Made by a program: the position numbers and the translations under genes. Source: Mesorhizobium sp. M1E.F.Ca.ET.045.02.1.1 (GTDB lineage: Bacteria > Pseudomonadota > Alphaproteobacteria > Rhizobiales > Rhizobiaceae). From it: a stretch of 64,000 nucleotides of DNA. The DNA lies in contig NZ_CP034447.1 of NCBI RefSeq assembly GCF_003952485.1, positions 2,418,001 through 2,482,000 of the forward strand. The letters run 5' to 3'. This document shows, piece after piece, positions 25,654-34,902 of the stretch (positions are counted from its first letter, which is position 1; each line of letters begins with the position of its first letter). The notes beneath the pieces were generated by a model. The model did no database searches, was not told the origin of the DNA, and was given only the letters and a program-made list of their open reading frames with translations.

Positions 25654-25679
25654 AAACGCCCGGCCGAAGCCGGGCGTTT
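25654..25679 (-). terminator. Rho-independent terminator of gap
   Basis: AAACGCCCGGC / GCCGGGCGTTT stem with a CGAA loop, 26 bp after the gap stop on the minus strand, followed by TTCG. It separates gap from the antiporter gene. Confidence 0.85.
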
Positions 25680-25704
25680 CACGCGATCAAAAGAAAGCCC
25701 GCGT

Positions 25705-26715
25705 TCAGGCGATGGTCTTGCCGAAGGCGACAGCCGTGTCGCCCATGCGGTTGGAGAAGCCCCATTCGTTGTCGTACCAGGAGAGCACCGAGACGAAGTT
25801 GCCGTCCATGACCTTGGTCTGGTCGAGCGCCGCGATCGAGGAGTGCGGATCGTGGTTGAAGTCGATCGACACGTTCGGGTGATGGGTGACCGAGAGCACG
25901 CCCTTCAGCTTGCCCTGGGAGGCGGCGATCAGCGCCTCGTTGATCTCCTGCACGGTGGTCGAGCGCTTGGCGATGAACTTGAAGTCGACCACCGAGACGT
26001 TCGGGGTCGGCACGCGGATCGAGATGCCGTCGAGCTTGCCCTTGAGGTCGGGCAGCACCAGGCCGATCGCCTTGGCAGCACCGGTCGAGGTCGGGATCTG
26101 CGACAGCGCCGCCGCGCGGGCGCGGTAGAGGTCCTTGTGCATGGTGTCCAGCGTCGGCTGGTCGCCGGTGTAGGAGTGGATCGTCGTCATCATGCCCTTT
26201 TCGATGCCGACGGTCTCGTGCAGCACGGCGGCCAGCGGCGCCAGGCAGTTGGTGGTGCAGGACGCGTTCGAGATGACGACGTGGTCCTTGGTCAGCTTGT
26301 CGTGGTTGATGCCGTAGACGACCGTCAGGTCGGCGCCGTCGGACGGAGCCGAGACGATGACGCGCTTGGCGCCGGCGGTCAGATGCGCGGCGGCCTTGTC
26401 GCGGGCGGTGAAGATGCCGGTGCATTCGAGCGCGATGTCGACGCCGAGCTCCTTCCAGGGCAGCTGGGTCGGATCCTTGATGGCGGTGACCTTGAACTTC
26501 TCCGCGCCGACGGAGATCTGGTCGCCATCGACCGTCACCTCATGCGGGAAGCGGCCATGCACGCTGTCGTAGCGCAAAAGGTGCGCATTGGTCTCGACCG
26601 GGCCGAGGTCATTGACGGCGACGACGTCGATGTCCTTGCGGCCGGATTCGTGGATCGCGCGCAGGATGTTGCGGCCGATGCGGCCAAATCCGTTGATGGC
26701 AACTCTGACGGTCAT
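25705..26715 (-). CDS. gap: Glyceraldehyde-3-phosphate dehydrogenase, type I
   Basis: Protein of 336 residues starting [18 protein letters not shown] (NAD-binding Rossmann motif), with the catalytic ASCTTNC near residue 150-156 (active-site Cys), HSYTGDQ, and the C-terminal [13 protein letters not shown]. It oxidises glyceraldehyde 3-phosphate to 1,3-bisphosphoglycerate. A GGGAGAG Shine-Dalgarno supports the ATG at MTVRVAI; a longer frame is unlikely. It is 207 bp downstream of tkt on the same strand. Confidence 0.97.
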   Translation of the reverse strand: MTVRVAINGFGRIGRNILRAIHESGRKDIDVVAVNDLGPVETNAHLLRYDSVHGRFPHEVTVDGDQISVGAEKFKVTAIKDPTQLPWKELGVDIALECTGIFTARDKAAAHLTAGAKRVIVSAPSDGADLTVVYGINHDKLTKDHVVISNASCTTNCLAPLAAVLHETVGIEKGMMTTIHSYTGDQPTLDTMHKDLYRARAAALSQIPTSTGAAKAIGLVLPDLKGKLDGISIRVPTPNVSVVDFKFIAKRSTTVQEINEALIAASQGKLKGVLSVTHHPNVSIDFNHDPHSSIAALDQTKVMDGNFVSVLSWYDNEWGFSNRMGDTAVAFGKTIA

Positions 26716-26922
26716 TTTTCTCTCCCTAGGGGGCCGGAAAGCGGATGGGTCCGCAGCTTCATAACGGGGGACGGACAAAGAATCCAGCCGAGGATACCCG
26801 AATTTAAATCGATTAGGTTAGCCCAGCTCGACACAACCCATTGAATGATTTCGCCGGACCGGGGCCTTCCTGCTTCCATATGTCGCTCAAAACCGCTGTG
26901 CTTTCCAGCGACATGCAGTGAC

Positions 26923-28914
26923 TCACTTGCCGTGCAGGCGCGCTTCCACTGCTTTCGCCGCAGCTTCCGCCGTAATGCCGAAATGCGGATAGAGCTGCTC
27001 GATGGTGCCCGAGGCGCCGAAGCCGGTCATGCCGATGAAGATGCCGTCGCTGCCGATGATATGGTCCCAGCCCTGGCGGATGCCGGCCTCGATGGCGACC
27101 TTGATCCTGGCGTTGCCGATCGTCTTCCTGCGGTAGTCCTCGCTCTGCTGGTCGAACAGCTCGAAGCAGGGCACCGAGACGACGCGGGTCGGGTGACCGT
27201 GCTTCTCGAGCAACTCGCGGGCGCCGAGGGCGACCTCGACCTCAGAACCCGTGGCGAAGATCGTCACAGCCGCCTCGCCGTTTGCCGCGGCGAGCTCATA
27301 GGCGCCGGAGGCGCTGAGGTTCTTCTCGTTGAATTCGGTGCGCACGGTCGGCAGGTTCTGGCGGGTCAGCGCCAGGGTCGAGGGCGTCTTTTTGGATTCC
27401 AGCGCGAGCTGCCAGCATTCCGCCGTCTCCACCGCGTCGGCCGGGCGGAACACGTTGTGGTTCGGAATGGCGCGCAGCGCCGCCAGATGCTCAACCGGCT
27501 GATGGGTCGGGCCGTCCTCGCCGAGGCCGATCGAGTCGTGCGTCATGACGAAGATCGAGCGGATGCCCATCAGCGAGGCAAGGCGCATCGAGGGGCGGGC
27601 ATAATCGGAAAAGCAGAGGAAGGTGCCGCCATAGGCGATCAGGCCGCCATGCAGCGTCAGGCCGTTGATCGCCGCGGCCATGCCATGCTCGCGGATGCCG
27701 TAGTGGACATAGCGCTGGCCGTAGTCGTCGGGCGTGATGTTCTTGGTCTGGCTGGTCTTGGTGTTGTTGGAGCCGGTGAGGTCGGCCGAGCCGCCGATGG
27801 TTTCCGGCACCGCGCCGTTGATGACTTCCAGCGCCATTTCCGAGGATTTGCGGGTGGCCACCTTCGGCTTGTCGGCCGAGAGCTTCTTTTTGTAGTCGGC
27901 GATCACGGCGTCAAAATTGCCCGGCAGCTTGCCGGCAAGGCGGCGCTCGAATTCGCCCTGCAGCTTGGCGTCGGCCTTGGCGAGCCGGCCTTCCCAGTCG
28001 GCGCGTGCCTTGGCGCCGGCCTTGCCGACCGCGCGCCAGGCGTCGAGGATGTCGGCCGGCACCTCGAAGGGCGGCGACTCCCAGTTGAAGAATTTGCGGG
28101 CGCCGGCGATTTCCTCGGCGCCGAGCGGCGAGCCATGCGCCTTGTTGGTGCCGGCCTTGGTCGGGGCACCGAAGCCGATGGTCGTCTTGCAGGCGATCAT
28201 CGTCGGCTTGTCGGAATGGCGGGCGGCTTCGATGGCATAGGCGATCGCTTCCGGATCGGTGCCGTCGATGTGGCTTGCATTCCAGCCGCTGGCCTGGAAG
28301 CGGGCGACCTGATCGGTGTTGTCGGCGAGCGAGACCGGACCGTCGATCGAGATGTTGTTGTTGTCCCAGAAGACGATCAGCTTGTTGAGCTTGAGATGAC
28401 CGGCAAGGGCGATGGCTTCCTGGCTGATGCCTTCCATCAGGCAGCCGTCGCCGGCCAGCACATAGGTGTAATGGTCGACGAGGTCGTTGCCGAACGCAGC
28501 ATTCATGATGCGCTCGCCGAGCGCGAAGCCGACCGAATTGGCAAGGCCCTGGCCGAGCGGGCCGGTGGTCGTCTCGATGCCGGCGGCATGGCCGTATTCG
28601 GGATGGCCCGCGGTCTTCGATCCGAGCTGCCGGAAGTTCTTGATCTGGTCGATCGTCATGTCCTCGTAACCGGTGAGGTAGAGGAGCGAGTAGAGCAGCA
28701 TCGAGCCGTGGCCGGCCGACAGGATGAAGCGGTCGCGGTCGGCCCAGTGCGGGGCCCTGGCGTCGAATTTCAGGAAGCGGGTGAACAGCACCGTGGCGAT
28801 GTCGGCGCAGCCCATGGGCAGGCCCGGATGGCCGGAATTCGCCTTCTCGACGGCGTCCATGGAAAGGAAACGGATAGCATTGGCCATCCGGTCATGTTGT
28901 TCACGCGAGGTCAT
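26923..28914 (-). CDS. tkt: Transketolase
   Basis: Protein of 663 residues. The thiamine diphosphate-binding domain has [12 protein letters not shown] and the [13 protein letters not shown] motif with its metal ligands near residue 155. The pyrimidine domain follows ([19 protein letters not shown] with the catalytic Glu; [20 protein letters not shown]), then the C-terminal domain ([11 protein letters not shown]). It moves two-carbon ketol units in the pentose phosphate pathway. GGAGGAAGC precedes the ATG at MTSREQ. It heads the minus-strand tkt-gap series and is divergent from the DUF4164/zapA pair. Confidence 0.97.
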   Translation of the reverse strand: MTSREQHDRMANAIRFLSMDAVEKANSGHPGLPMGCADIATVLFTRFLKFDARAPHWADRDRFILSAGHGSMLLYSLLYLTGYEDMTIDQIKNFRQLGSKTAGHPEYGHAAGIETTTGPLGQGLANSVGFALGERIMNAAFGNDLVDHYTYVLAGDGCLMEGISQEAIALAGHLKLNKLIVFWDNNNISIDGPVSLADNTDQVARFQASGWNASHIDGTDPEAIAYAIEAARHSDKPTMIACKTTIGFGAPTKAGTNKAHGSPLGAEEIAGARKFFNWESPPFEVPADILDAWRAVGKAGAKARADWEGRLAKADAKLQGEFERRLAGKLPGNFDAVIADYKKKLSADKPKVATRKSSEMALEVINGAVPETIGGSADLTGSNNTKTSQTKNITPDDYGQRYVHYGIREHGMAAAINGLTLHGGLIAYGGTFLCFSDYARPSMRLASLMGIRSIFVMTHDSIGLGEDGPTHQPVEHLAALRAIPNHNVFRPADAVETAECWQLALESKKTPSTLALTRQNLPTVRTEFNEKNLSASGAYELAAANGEAAVTIFATGSEVEVALGARELLEKHGHPTRVVSVPCFELFDQQSEDYRRKTIGNARIKVAIEAGIRQGWDHIIGSDGIFIGMTGFGASGTIEQLYPHFGITAEAAAKAVEARLHGK

Positions 28915-29188
28915 GCTTCCTCCGGAAGTGGGTTGGAGCCTTGGGTGAGCCCTTGGGGGAGAGCCCTTGGAAAGGATGCCGCGACACATAGCAGGCGCGG
29001 CCCTTGAGTCAACAAATCGGTCGACTTTTGCCGGGCTTGTGAAGGGGTCGGATGCGCTACATTAGCGTTAGCGGGGGACAGTCGCGAGAGCTTTATTGAC
29101 GCGCGCTTCACCCGGCGCCTAATCTTTCCGACATAACGCGTTCTGAACGCGAGCGATTCGGTGACGGGCAGGGCATAGGACGAAGGCC

Positions 29189-29461
29189 ATGACCGGGGAA
29201 ACGACCCTTAAAGAAGTCATCGCCAGGCTCGGCAAGGCCATGGAAGGGCTGGAAAGCGCCGTGGCGGCGCGGCTCGAGCATGAGCGCGACTATTCCGAGG
29301 CCGAGGCCGAGGTGCAGCGCATGAATGCCGACCGCTCGCGGCTGGCGCAGGAGCTCGACAATTCCGAAGCCCGCGCCGAACGGCTGGAAGATGCCAACAA
29401 GGAAGTGTCGCGCCGGCTGGTGACCGCCATGGAAACCATCCGCGCTGTACTCGACAGGTAG
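29189..29461 (+). CDS. DUF4164 coiled-coil protein
   Basis: Protein of 90 residues, almost all helical and charged: LKEVIARLGKAMEGLESAVAARL, then RDYSEAEAEVQRMNADRSRLAQELDNSEARAERLEDANKEVSRRL, with heptad leucines. It matches the DUF4164 family found next to zapA in Rhizobiales. It is probably a cytoplasmic coiled-coil partner in division or envelope processes; this is inferred from position only. Its stop is 4 bp from the zapA start, so the two are co-translated. Confidence 0.85.
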   Translation: MTGETTLKEVIARLGKAMEGLESAVAARLEHERDYSEAEAEVQRMNADRSRLAQELDNSEARAERLEDANKEVSRRLVTAMETIRAVLDR

Positions 29462-29465
29462 TCCA

Positions 29466-29831
29466 ATGGCACAGGTGACGGTTTCCATCGACGGCAAGCA
29501 GTACCGGATGGCTTGTGACGAAGGCCAGGAAGAGCATCTGATCGATCTCGCCGAGCGCTTCGACCGCTACGTCATGCACTTGAAGGATTCCTTCGGTGAG
29601 ATCGGCGACCAGCGGCTGACCGTGATGGCCGGCATCATGGTGATGGACGAGCTCTCGGAGCTCAACAAGCGGGTCAAGGGCATGGAGAGCGAAGTGCTCA
29701 CGCTGCGCAAGACGCGCGACGAGGCGCTGACCAAGGCCGACAAGAGCGACAGCGTGCTGACCACCGCGCTCGGCGCATTGGCGCAGCGCATGGAAGATCT
29801 CGCGACGACGCTGGCGGTGAAGAAGGCTTAA
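29466..29831 (+). CDS. zapA: Cell division protein ZapA
   Basis: Protein of 121 residues. The N-terminal beta-alpha domain begins AQVTVSIDGKQYRMACDEGQEEHLIDLAERFDRYV, the ZapA signature; a long C-terminal coiled coil follows (MDELSELNKRVKGMESEVLTLRKTRDEAL). ZapA bundles FtsZ filaments at the division site. It follows the DUF4164 gene directly. In other alphaproteobacteria a 6S RNA gene can lie near zapA, but no convincing one is recognised in the following 187 bp. Confidence 0.93.
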   Translation: MAQVTVSIDGKQYRMACDEGQEEHLIDLAERFDRYVMHLKDSFGEIGDQRLTVMAGIMVMDELSELNKRVKGMESEVLTLRKTRDEALTKADKSDSVLTTALGALAQRMEDLATTLAVKKA

Positions 29832-30018
29832 GCCGCTTCGTCCAGTCCCCCACGGAAATTCCTGCTGTCTTTTCCAGGAAAAGACGAAATTTTTCCGCCG
29901 CTTCGGTCACGCTTGCAGGCATAAGCCTTTTGAACACAGCCGTCCGGCGGTATAGAAGGCGTAGCCAGGCCGATGGGGTTGGCCCGTCGGCGACATGTCA
30001 CAGGGTAGGGAGCACGTC

Positions 30019-30681
30019 ATGAGCCTTCGTATCAACGATATCGCGCCGGACTTCACGGCCGAAACCACGCAAGGAACGGTGAATTTCCATCAGTGGATCG
30101 GTGACGGCTGGGCGGTGCTTTTCAGCCATCCGAAAGACTTCACGCCGGTCTGCACGACCGAGCTCGGCACGATGGCCGGGCTGGAAGGCGAGTTCAGGAA
30201 GCGGAACGTCAAGATCATCGGCATTTCGGTCGATCCGGTATCGAGCCACGAAAAGTGGCATGCCGACATCAAGACCGCGACCGGCCAAACGGTGAACTAT
30301 CCGCTCATCGGCGACAAGGACCTCAAGGTCGCCAAGCTTTACGAGATGCTGCCGGCGGGCGCCGGCGAGACCTCGGAAGGCCGCACGCCGGCCGATAACG
30401 CCACCGTGCGCTCGGTCTACGTCATCGGCCCCGACAAGAAGATCAAGCTGGTGCTGACCTATCCGATGACCACGGGCCGCAACTTCGATGAGATCCTGCG
30501 CGTCATCGATTCCGTTCAACTAACGGCCAAGCACCAGGTCGCGACGCCGGCCAACTGGAAACAGGGCGAGGACGTCATCATCACCGCCGCGGTCTCCAAC
30601 GAGGATGCGATCAAGCGCTTCGGTGCCTATGAGACGGTGCTGCCGTATCTGAGGAAGACCAAGCAGCCTTCGGCAGGCTGA
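30019..30681 (+). CDS. 1-Cys peroxiredoxin (Prx6 type)
   Basis: Protein of 220 residues. The thioredoxin fold carries the peroxidatic cysteine in SHPKDFTPVCTTELG near residue 47, with the threonine and arginine of the active site. The C-terminal extension (VATPANWKQGEDVIITAAVSNEDAIKRFG) is characteristic of the Prx6 subfamily. No second conserved resolving cysteine is present. It reduces hydrogen peroxide and organic hydroperoxides in the cytoplasm. Start MSLRIND is preferred over one eight codons earlier because it has GGGAGC upstream. Confidence 0.94.
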   Translation: MSLRINDIAPDFTAETTQGTVNFHQWIGDGWAVLFSHPKDFTPVCTTELGTMAGLEGEFRKRNVKIIGISVDPVSSHEKWHADIKTATGQTVNYPLIGDKDLKVAKLYEMLPAGAGETSEGRTPADNATVRSVYVIGPDKKIKLVLTYPMTTGRNFDEILRVIDSVQLTAKHQVATPANWKQGEDVIITAAVSNEDAIKRFGAYETVLPYLRKTKQPSAG

Positions 30682-30870
30682 TGTTCAGGTGGTCCCGGCC
30701 TGCAAATGGCGGCTTCCTGCGCTTCCGGTGCTCACGTACTTTAAGTGCGCTCCGCTCCGGCCTACGCCGGCCGAAGCCCTTATAAGTGTCTCCGCTCTAT
30801 GAAGGCTACGGCCGGCGTAGGCCGGTTCTCGGAAGCCACCATTTTCGGCTCGGGCTGACCTGAATCTCAA
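30681..30870. repeat. Long imperfect palindrome (hairpin repeat), copy 2
   Basis: Related to the element at 5601-5782: shared TTCAGGT at the left end, ACCTGAATCT at the right, and the GGCGGCTTCC..CGCTTCCGG and CCGGCGTAGGCCGGTTCTC interiors. The middle differs and is slightly longer. It starts at the end of the peroxiredoxin gene. Confidence 0.75.
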
Positions 30871-30899
30871 CCCGCCATACCAGCCAGTTACGACAACAA

Positions 30900-30927
30900 A
30901 AAAGGCGGCGCTGAAGCGCCGCCTTTT
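30900..30927 (-). terminator. Rho-independent terminator of rpoH
   Basis: Perfect 12-bp stem AAAAGGCGGCGC / GCGCCGCCTTTT with a 4-base loop, followed on the minus strand by TTTTTTGTTG. It is 23 bp past the rpoH stop. Confidence 0.92.
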
Positions 30928-30949
30928 CATATTTCATTTCTGCCTAGCC

Positions 30950-31861
30950 TTAAGCCGCCGGCTGCGCTTCGATGGTGCGCAGAGCCTGGCTCTGGCGCTT
31001 GGCGGCGGCCTTGACCGCGTCCTGCACCTTCTCGAAGGCGCGCACCTCGATCTGGCGCACGCGCTCGCGGCTGATGTCGAACTCGGCCGACAGCTCTTCC
31101 AGCGTCAGCGGCTCTTCGGCCAGGCGACGCGCCTCGAAGATGCGCCGCTCGCGCTCGTTGAGCACCGACAGGGCGCCCGACAGCATGGCGCGCCGGCTTT
31201 CCAGCTCGTCCTGCTCGATCAGCATTTCTTCCTGGCTTTCGTGGTCGTCGACCAGCCAGTCCTGCCATTCGCCGGACTCACCCTCGCTCGCCCTGATCGG
31301 GGCGTTGAGCGAAGCGTCGCCCGACAGGCGGCGGTTCATCGACACCACTTCGGCCTCGGACACGTTGAGGCGCGTGGCGATCTCAGCGATCTGGTCGGGC
31401 TTGAGGTCGCCGTCGTCGAGCGCCTGGATTCTGCCCTTCACCTTGCGCAGGTTGAAGAACAGGCGCTTCTGGTTGGCGGTGGTGCCCATTTTGACCAGGC
31501 TCCACGAGCGCAGGATGTATTCCTGGATCGAGGCCTTGATCCACCACATGGCATAGGTAGCGAGCCGGAAGCCGCGCTCCGGTTCGAATTTCTTCACAGC
31601 CTGCATGAGGCCGACATTGCCTTCCGAGATCACTTCGCCGATCGGCAGGCCGTAGCCGCGATAGCCCATGGCAATCTTGGCGACGAGCCTCAGATGGCTG
31701 GTGACGAGCTTGTGCGCAGCCGAAGTGTCCTCATGCTCGGCATAACGCTTGGCGAGCATGTACTCTTCCTGCGGCTGCAGCATCGGAAAGCGGCGGATTT
31801 CTTCCAGATAACGGGCGAGACCGCCTTCACCGGAAACGATACTGGGTAATGACTGGGCCAT
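30950..31861 (-). CDS. rpoH: RNA polymerase heat-shock sigma factor RpoH
   Basis: Sigma-32 class factor of 303 residues. Region 1.2/2 runs GGLARYLEEIRRFPML, SHLRLVAKIAMGYRGYGLPIGEVISEGNVGLMQAVKKFEPERGFRLATYAMWWIKASIQEYIL (region 2.3/2.4 with the aromatic cluster). The RpoH-specific box is TTANQKRLFFNLRKVK. Region 4.2 is LTLEELSAEFDISRERVRQIEVRAFEKVQ. It directs transcription of chaperone and protease genes. GAGGGGGC precedes the ATG. An AT-rich TATATATA lies about 90 bp upstream and may be part of its promoter. Confidence 0.97.
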   Translation of the reverse strand: MAQSLPSIVSGEGGLARYLEEIRRFPMLQPQEEYMLAKRYAEHEDTSAAHKLVTSHLRLVAKIAMGYRGYGLPIGEVISEGNVGLMQAVKKFEPERGFRLATYAMWWIKASIQEYILRSWSLVKMGTTANQKRLFFNLRKVKGRIQALDDGDLKPDQIAEIATRLNVSEAEVVSMNRRLSGDASLNAPIRASEGESGEWQDWLVDDHESQEEMLIEQDELESRRAMLSGALSVLNERERRIFEARRLAEEPLTLEELSAEFDISRERVRQIEVRAFEKVQDAVKAAAKRQSQALRTIEAQPAA

Positions 31862-32070
31862 GATAGCGCCCCCTCTCTATTAGAGTGGTGCCCCCTTAAC
31901 GCGGCGGGCATGTGACGCGAATGCCTAAGGCTCATTCGCGGCAAGCGGTATATATAGGAACAAAACCAGAAAGGACAGCTTTTGTTCAACACGAAACAGT
32001 GTGTCACGTTGAAGTGAACAACGCCAGTCAGGTTTTTTGATGGCTGGTTTGAAGCGTCTTGATGACCGGT

Positions 32071-33063
32071 TCAGAGCTTGCGGAAACCGCAGACGAGTTC
32101 CTCCATATCCCTCGGCATCGGCGCCTCGAACCTCATCGTTACATGGGTGGTCGGATGCCGAAATTCAAGGAGCCAGGCGTGGAGCGCCTGCCTGGAAAAT
32201 GCATTGACCTCTCTTTTCAGCGGTTCCGGCAGCCGGTTGGCCTTGGTCCGGAAGGCCTGGCCGTAGTCCGGATCGCCGATCACGGGATGGCCGATATGCG
32301 CCATGTGGACCCTGATCTGGTGGGTGCGGCCGGTCTCCAGCCGGCATTCGACCAGGCTGGCGGTGGTGAAGGCCTTCTGGCCCTCGCCGAAGCGCTCGAC
32401 CACGGTGAAATGGGTGACGGCGTGGCGGGCGTCGTCGCGGCCTTCGGGAACCACGGCGCGGCGGACCCGGTCAGCGGCGCGGCCGAGCGGGGCGTCGACG
32501 GTGCCGGCCGGCCGCTGCGGAATGCCCCAGACCAGCGCCAGATAGGCGCGTTGGAGGTCACCGGTCAGGCCATGGTCGGCGAAGGCCTCCGACAGCGCCT
32601 TGTGGGCGCGGTCGGTCTTGGCCGCGACCATGACGCCGCTGGTTTCCTTGTCCAGCCGGTGCACGATGCCCGGCCGCTTGACGCCGCCGATGCCGGAAAG
32701 GCTGTCGCCGCAATGATGGATCAACGCGTTGACCAGCGTGCCGGTCCAGTTGCCGGCGCCGGGGTGGACGACCAGCCCCGCCGGCTTGTTGATGACGATC
32801 AGCTCGTCGTCCTCGTAAAGGATGTCGAGCTGGATCGCCTCGCCCTGCGGCTCGGCCGGCTCCGGCTCCGGCATGACGACCGAGACACGCTCGCCGGCGG
32901 CCATCTTGCGTTTGGTCTCCTCGACCGGTCTGCCGGCGATCGAGACCGCGCCCTGTTTGATCAGCATCTGCACGCGGCTGCGTGAAATGTCGGGACCGAG
33001 CTTCGCGGCCAGCCACTGGTCGAGGCGCTGCCCTGCGGCTTCCGCGCCGGCTTCCAATTCCAT
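32071..33063 (-). CDS. RluA/RluD family 23S rRNA pseudouridine synthase
   Basis: Protein of 330 residues. An N-terminal S4 RNA-binding domain (GQRLDQWLAAKLGPDISRSRVQMLIKQGAVSIAGRP) is followed by the catalytic domain with NKPAGLVVHPGAG and HRLDKETSGVMVAAKT (catalytic Asp), VECRLETGRTHQIRVHMAHIGHPVIGDPDYG and RQALHAWLLEF. It isomerises uridines to pseudouridine in large-subunit rRNA. The layout is that of RluD. The first ATG in frame is used; a TTG 33 bp further up is possible. It is divergent from the membrane protein that follows. Confidence 0.93.
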   Translation of the reverse strand: MELEAGAEAAGQRLDQWLAAKLGPDISRSRVQMLIKQGAVSIAGRPVEETKRKMAAGERVSVVMPEPEPAEPQGEAIQLDILYEDDELIVINKPAGLVVHPGAGNWTGTLVNALIHHCGDSLSGIGGVKRPGIVHRLDKETSGVMVAAKTDRAHKALSEAFADHGLTGDLQRAYLALVWGIPQRPAGTVDAPLGRAADRVRRAVVPEGRDDARHAVTHFTVVERFGEGQKAFTTASLVECRLETGRTHQIRVHMAHIGHPVIGDPDYGQAFRTKANRLPEPLKREVNAFSRQALHAWLLEFRHPTTHVTMRFEAPMPRDMEELVCGFRKL

Positions 33064-33169
33064 GGCTTCGCCGCTCGCCAATTCATCCGGTATCAAAATC
33101 GAGGCCCTATCAAAATCGGGGTCTCTTCGTTATGAGCGCTCATCGAAACCCGTTGCGGATTGTTTAGCC

Positions 33170-33553
33170 ATGGCCCGGCCCATCGCCGAAGAAGATGAGG
33201 AAAAGCCGCTCGATCCCGCGGCCGAGAAAGTGCGCAGGAAGCTCATCCGCTTCATGATCGTCAATCTCGGCCTTCTCTTCCTCGCCCTTATGGTGGTGAT
33301 CGGGGCGCTTGTCTACAAAGCCCGCAATGCGCCTGGCGCGGGTTCGGCGCCTGCCGGCGACGTCCAGGCTCCGGCCGGGGCGCCGCTCGGCGGCGATATC
33401 GTGCTGCCGGTCGGCGCCAAGGTGGTCAGCCAGTCGCTCTCCGGCAACCGACTGTCGATCGATGCCGAGCTCGCCGACGGCAGCCGCGCCATCTTCGTCT
33501 ACGACATCGCCGAGCGCCGCATGATCGGCCAGTTCGCGATCCGCAACAAATGA
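33170..33553 (+). CDS. Single-span membrane protein, DUF6476-like
   Basis: Protein of 127 residues: an acidic N-terminus (MARPIAEEDEEKPLDPAAEKV), a membrane helix at about 28-49 (FMIVNLGLLFLALMVVIGALVY), an Ala/Pro/Gly linker, and a small beta-rich periplasmic domain (SLSGNRLSIDAELADGSRAIFVYDIAERRMIGQF). It resembles the rhizobial DUF6476 family; no function is known. Its stop overlaps the start of the VOC gene (ATGA), so they are translationally coupled. Confidence 0.75.
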   Translation: MARPIAEEDEEKPLDPAAEKVRRKLIRFMIVNLGLLFLALMVVIGALVYKARNAPGAGSAPAGDVQAPAGAPLGGDIVLPVGAKVVSQSLSGNRLSIDAELADGSRAIFVYDIAERRMIGQFAIRNK

Positions 33554-33978
33554 GCCCGCAACAAATGAGCGGCTTTGCCGATAACCGCCGCATTGCGACC
33601 GTGGCGCTCGTCGTCGGGAACTATGACGAGGCGATCGCCTGGTATGTCGAGCGGCTCGGCTTTGCGCTGACCGACGATGTCGACCTCGGCGGCGGCAAGC
33701 GCTGGGTGACGGTCACGCCGGCAGACGGGCAGGGCGCGCGGCTGCTCTTGGCGGAAGCGTCAGACGAAATGCAGGCGAGCCGCATCGGCGACCAGACCGG
33801 CGGCCGGGTGTTTCTCTTCCTCGAAACGGACGACTTCGCGCGCGACCACGAGGCGATGCTTGGCAGGGGTGTCGAGTTCCGCGAGGCGCCGCGCCATGAG
33901 GCCTATGGCACGGTGGCGGTGTTCGCCGACCTCTACGGCAATCTCTGGGACCTGATCGAGCCGAAACGGCGAGGTTGA
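33550..33978 (+). CDS. VOC superfamily (glyoxalase-like) protein
   Basis: Protein of 142 residues with two beta-alpha-beta-beta-beta modules: IATVALVVGNYDEAIAWYVERLGFALTDD at the start and GRVFLFLETDDFARDHEAMLGRGVEFREAPRHEAYGTVAVFADLYGNLWDLIEP at the end. It has a histidine and glutamate suited to metal binding. Members include glyoxalase I-like and resistance proteins; the substrate is unknown. It starts within the stop codon of the previous gene; a second ATG five codons in is possible. Confidence 0.85.
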   Translation: MSPQQMSGFADNRRIATVALVVGNYDEAIAWYVERLGFALTDDVDLGGGKRWVTVTPADGQGARLLLAEASDEMQASRIGDQTGGRVFLFLETDDFARDHEAMLGRGVEFREAPRHEAYGTVAVFADLYGNLWDLIEPKRRG

Positions 33979-34063
33979 TTGGGCCATTCGGCATAGTCCG
34001 CGAACAAGCTGAAACCCCAGTTGCTTTTTCGCGGCCGTCATCCTATGTAGCCGGTTCTTGAGC

Positions 34064-34138
34064 GCGCCCATCGTCTAGCGGTCAGGACACCGCCCTCTCA
34101 CGGCGGTAACAGGGGTTCGATTCCCCTTGGGCGTACCA
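34064..34138 (+). tRNA. tRNA-Glu (CTC)
   Basis: Complete cloverleaf with encoded CCA. The acceptor stem is GCGCCCA / TGGGCGT (one G-U at the first pair). The D arm contains TCTAGCGGTCAGGA, the anticodon stem is CCGCC / GGCGG around CTCTCAC giving anticodon CTC, and the T arm is AGGGG-TTCGATT-CCCCT. Anticodon CTC reads GAG, glutamate. Confidence 0.96.
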
Positions 34139-34298
34139 AGTCTCCCCGTCACTCGGCCTTGCACTGCGTCGCGCATCTCTTCTGGCGTGGCGTTGCCGAT
34201 TGAATTAGCATTGCGTGATTGTCCTTGGCCAAAGCACCAAGGGTTCCGGCTTCGAACTTGCCCAGCAAAAGAGGCAAGCGAGGCGGCGGGAGGAGCCA

Positions 34299-34880
34299 AT
34301 GCAAAAACTGCAATCGCAATGCGTCCATCACATCACGCTGGTCGGCGCCGATCGTCAGACCTCGATCGATTTCTGGGAGGGCGTGCTCGGCATGCCCTTC
34401 ATCTTCGAGCAACCCAATCTCGATAAGGCGAGCGAAAGCCATCTCTATTTCGATCCCGGCGACGGCCGGCTGATCACCGTCTTCACCGACGAGAGCCGAA
34501 CGCCGGTCAAGCGGCGGACGCCGACCGATATCGGCTGCGTCCACCACATCGCGTTCTCGGTGTCGCGGGTGACGTTCCTGCAGGCCGTCGCCCGGCTCGA
34601 CGAGCGCGGCATCAAGCACAGCGGCGTCAAGGACCGCGGCTTCATGGATTCGATCTATTTCGAGGATCCGCTTGGCCTGCTGATCGAGCTTGCCTCCTAC
34701 CGCTTCGAGCCGCCGGCCGGCTTCGGCCATGCCGACGTGCTGATGGAGGCGCATAAGATCCGCGTCGCGCGCGGCGACTATGCAATCGCCGAAGTGCACC
34801 TTGCCGACGCCATCCAGGCGCTGATCGAGCGGTCGCGCGAGACCTTGTCCGAGAACCGGGCGGCGAAAAATCCGTACTGA
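34299..34880 (+). CDS. VOC family (glyoxalase/dioxygenase-like) protein
   Basis: Protein of 193 residues. The first VOC module is CVHHITLVGADRQTSIDFWEGVLGMPFIFEQPNLDKASESHLYFDPGDGRLITVFTDE; the second is GCVHHIAFSVSRVTFLQAVARLDERGIKHSGVKDRGFMDSIYFEDPLGLLIELASY. The paired His and Glu (VHH..., LLIELA) are typical metal ligands of this fold. Its C-terminal helical tail (VHLADAIQALIERSRETL) is extra. GGAGG precedes the ATG. The role could be ring-cleavage dioxygenase-like, but the substrate is unknown. It begins 160 bp after the tRNA. Confidence 0.85.
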   Translation: MQKLQSQCVHHITLVGADRQTSIDFWEGVLGMPFIFEQPNLDKASESHLYFDPGDGRLITVFTDESRTPVKRRTPTDIGCVHHIAFSVSRVTFLQAVARLDERGIKHSGVKDRGFMDSIYFEDPLGLLIELASYRFEPPAGFGHADVLMEAHKIRVARGDYAIAEVHLADAIQALIERSRETLSENRAAKNPY

Positions 34881-34902
34881 ACAGGTCAGAGGGAGGACCA
34901 AG

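Noticed and set aside
26845-29007. 720-codon frame opposite transketolase
   Set aside because: Antisense shadow of tkt; composition is typical of reverse-frame translation and no motif is present.
29832-30018. Possible 6S RNA gene downstream of zapA
   Set aside because: The location fits some alphaproteobacteria, but I could not see the long rod with a central bubble characteristic of 6S RNA. A covariance-model search would decide.
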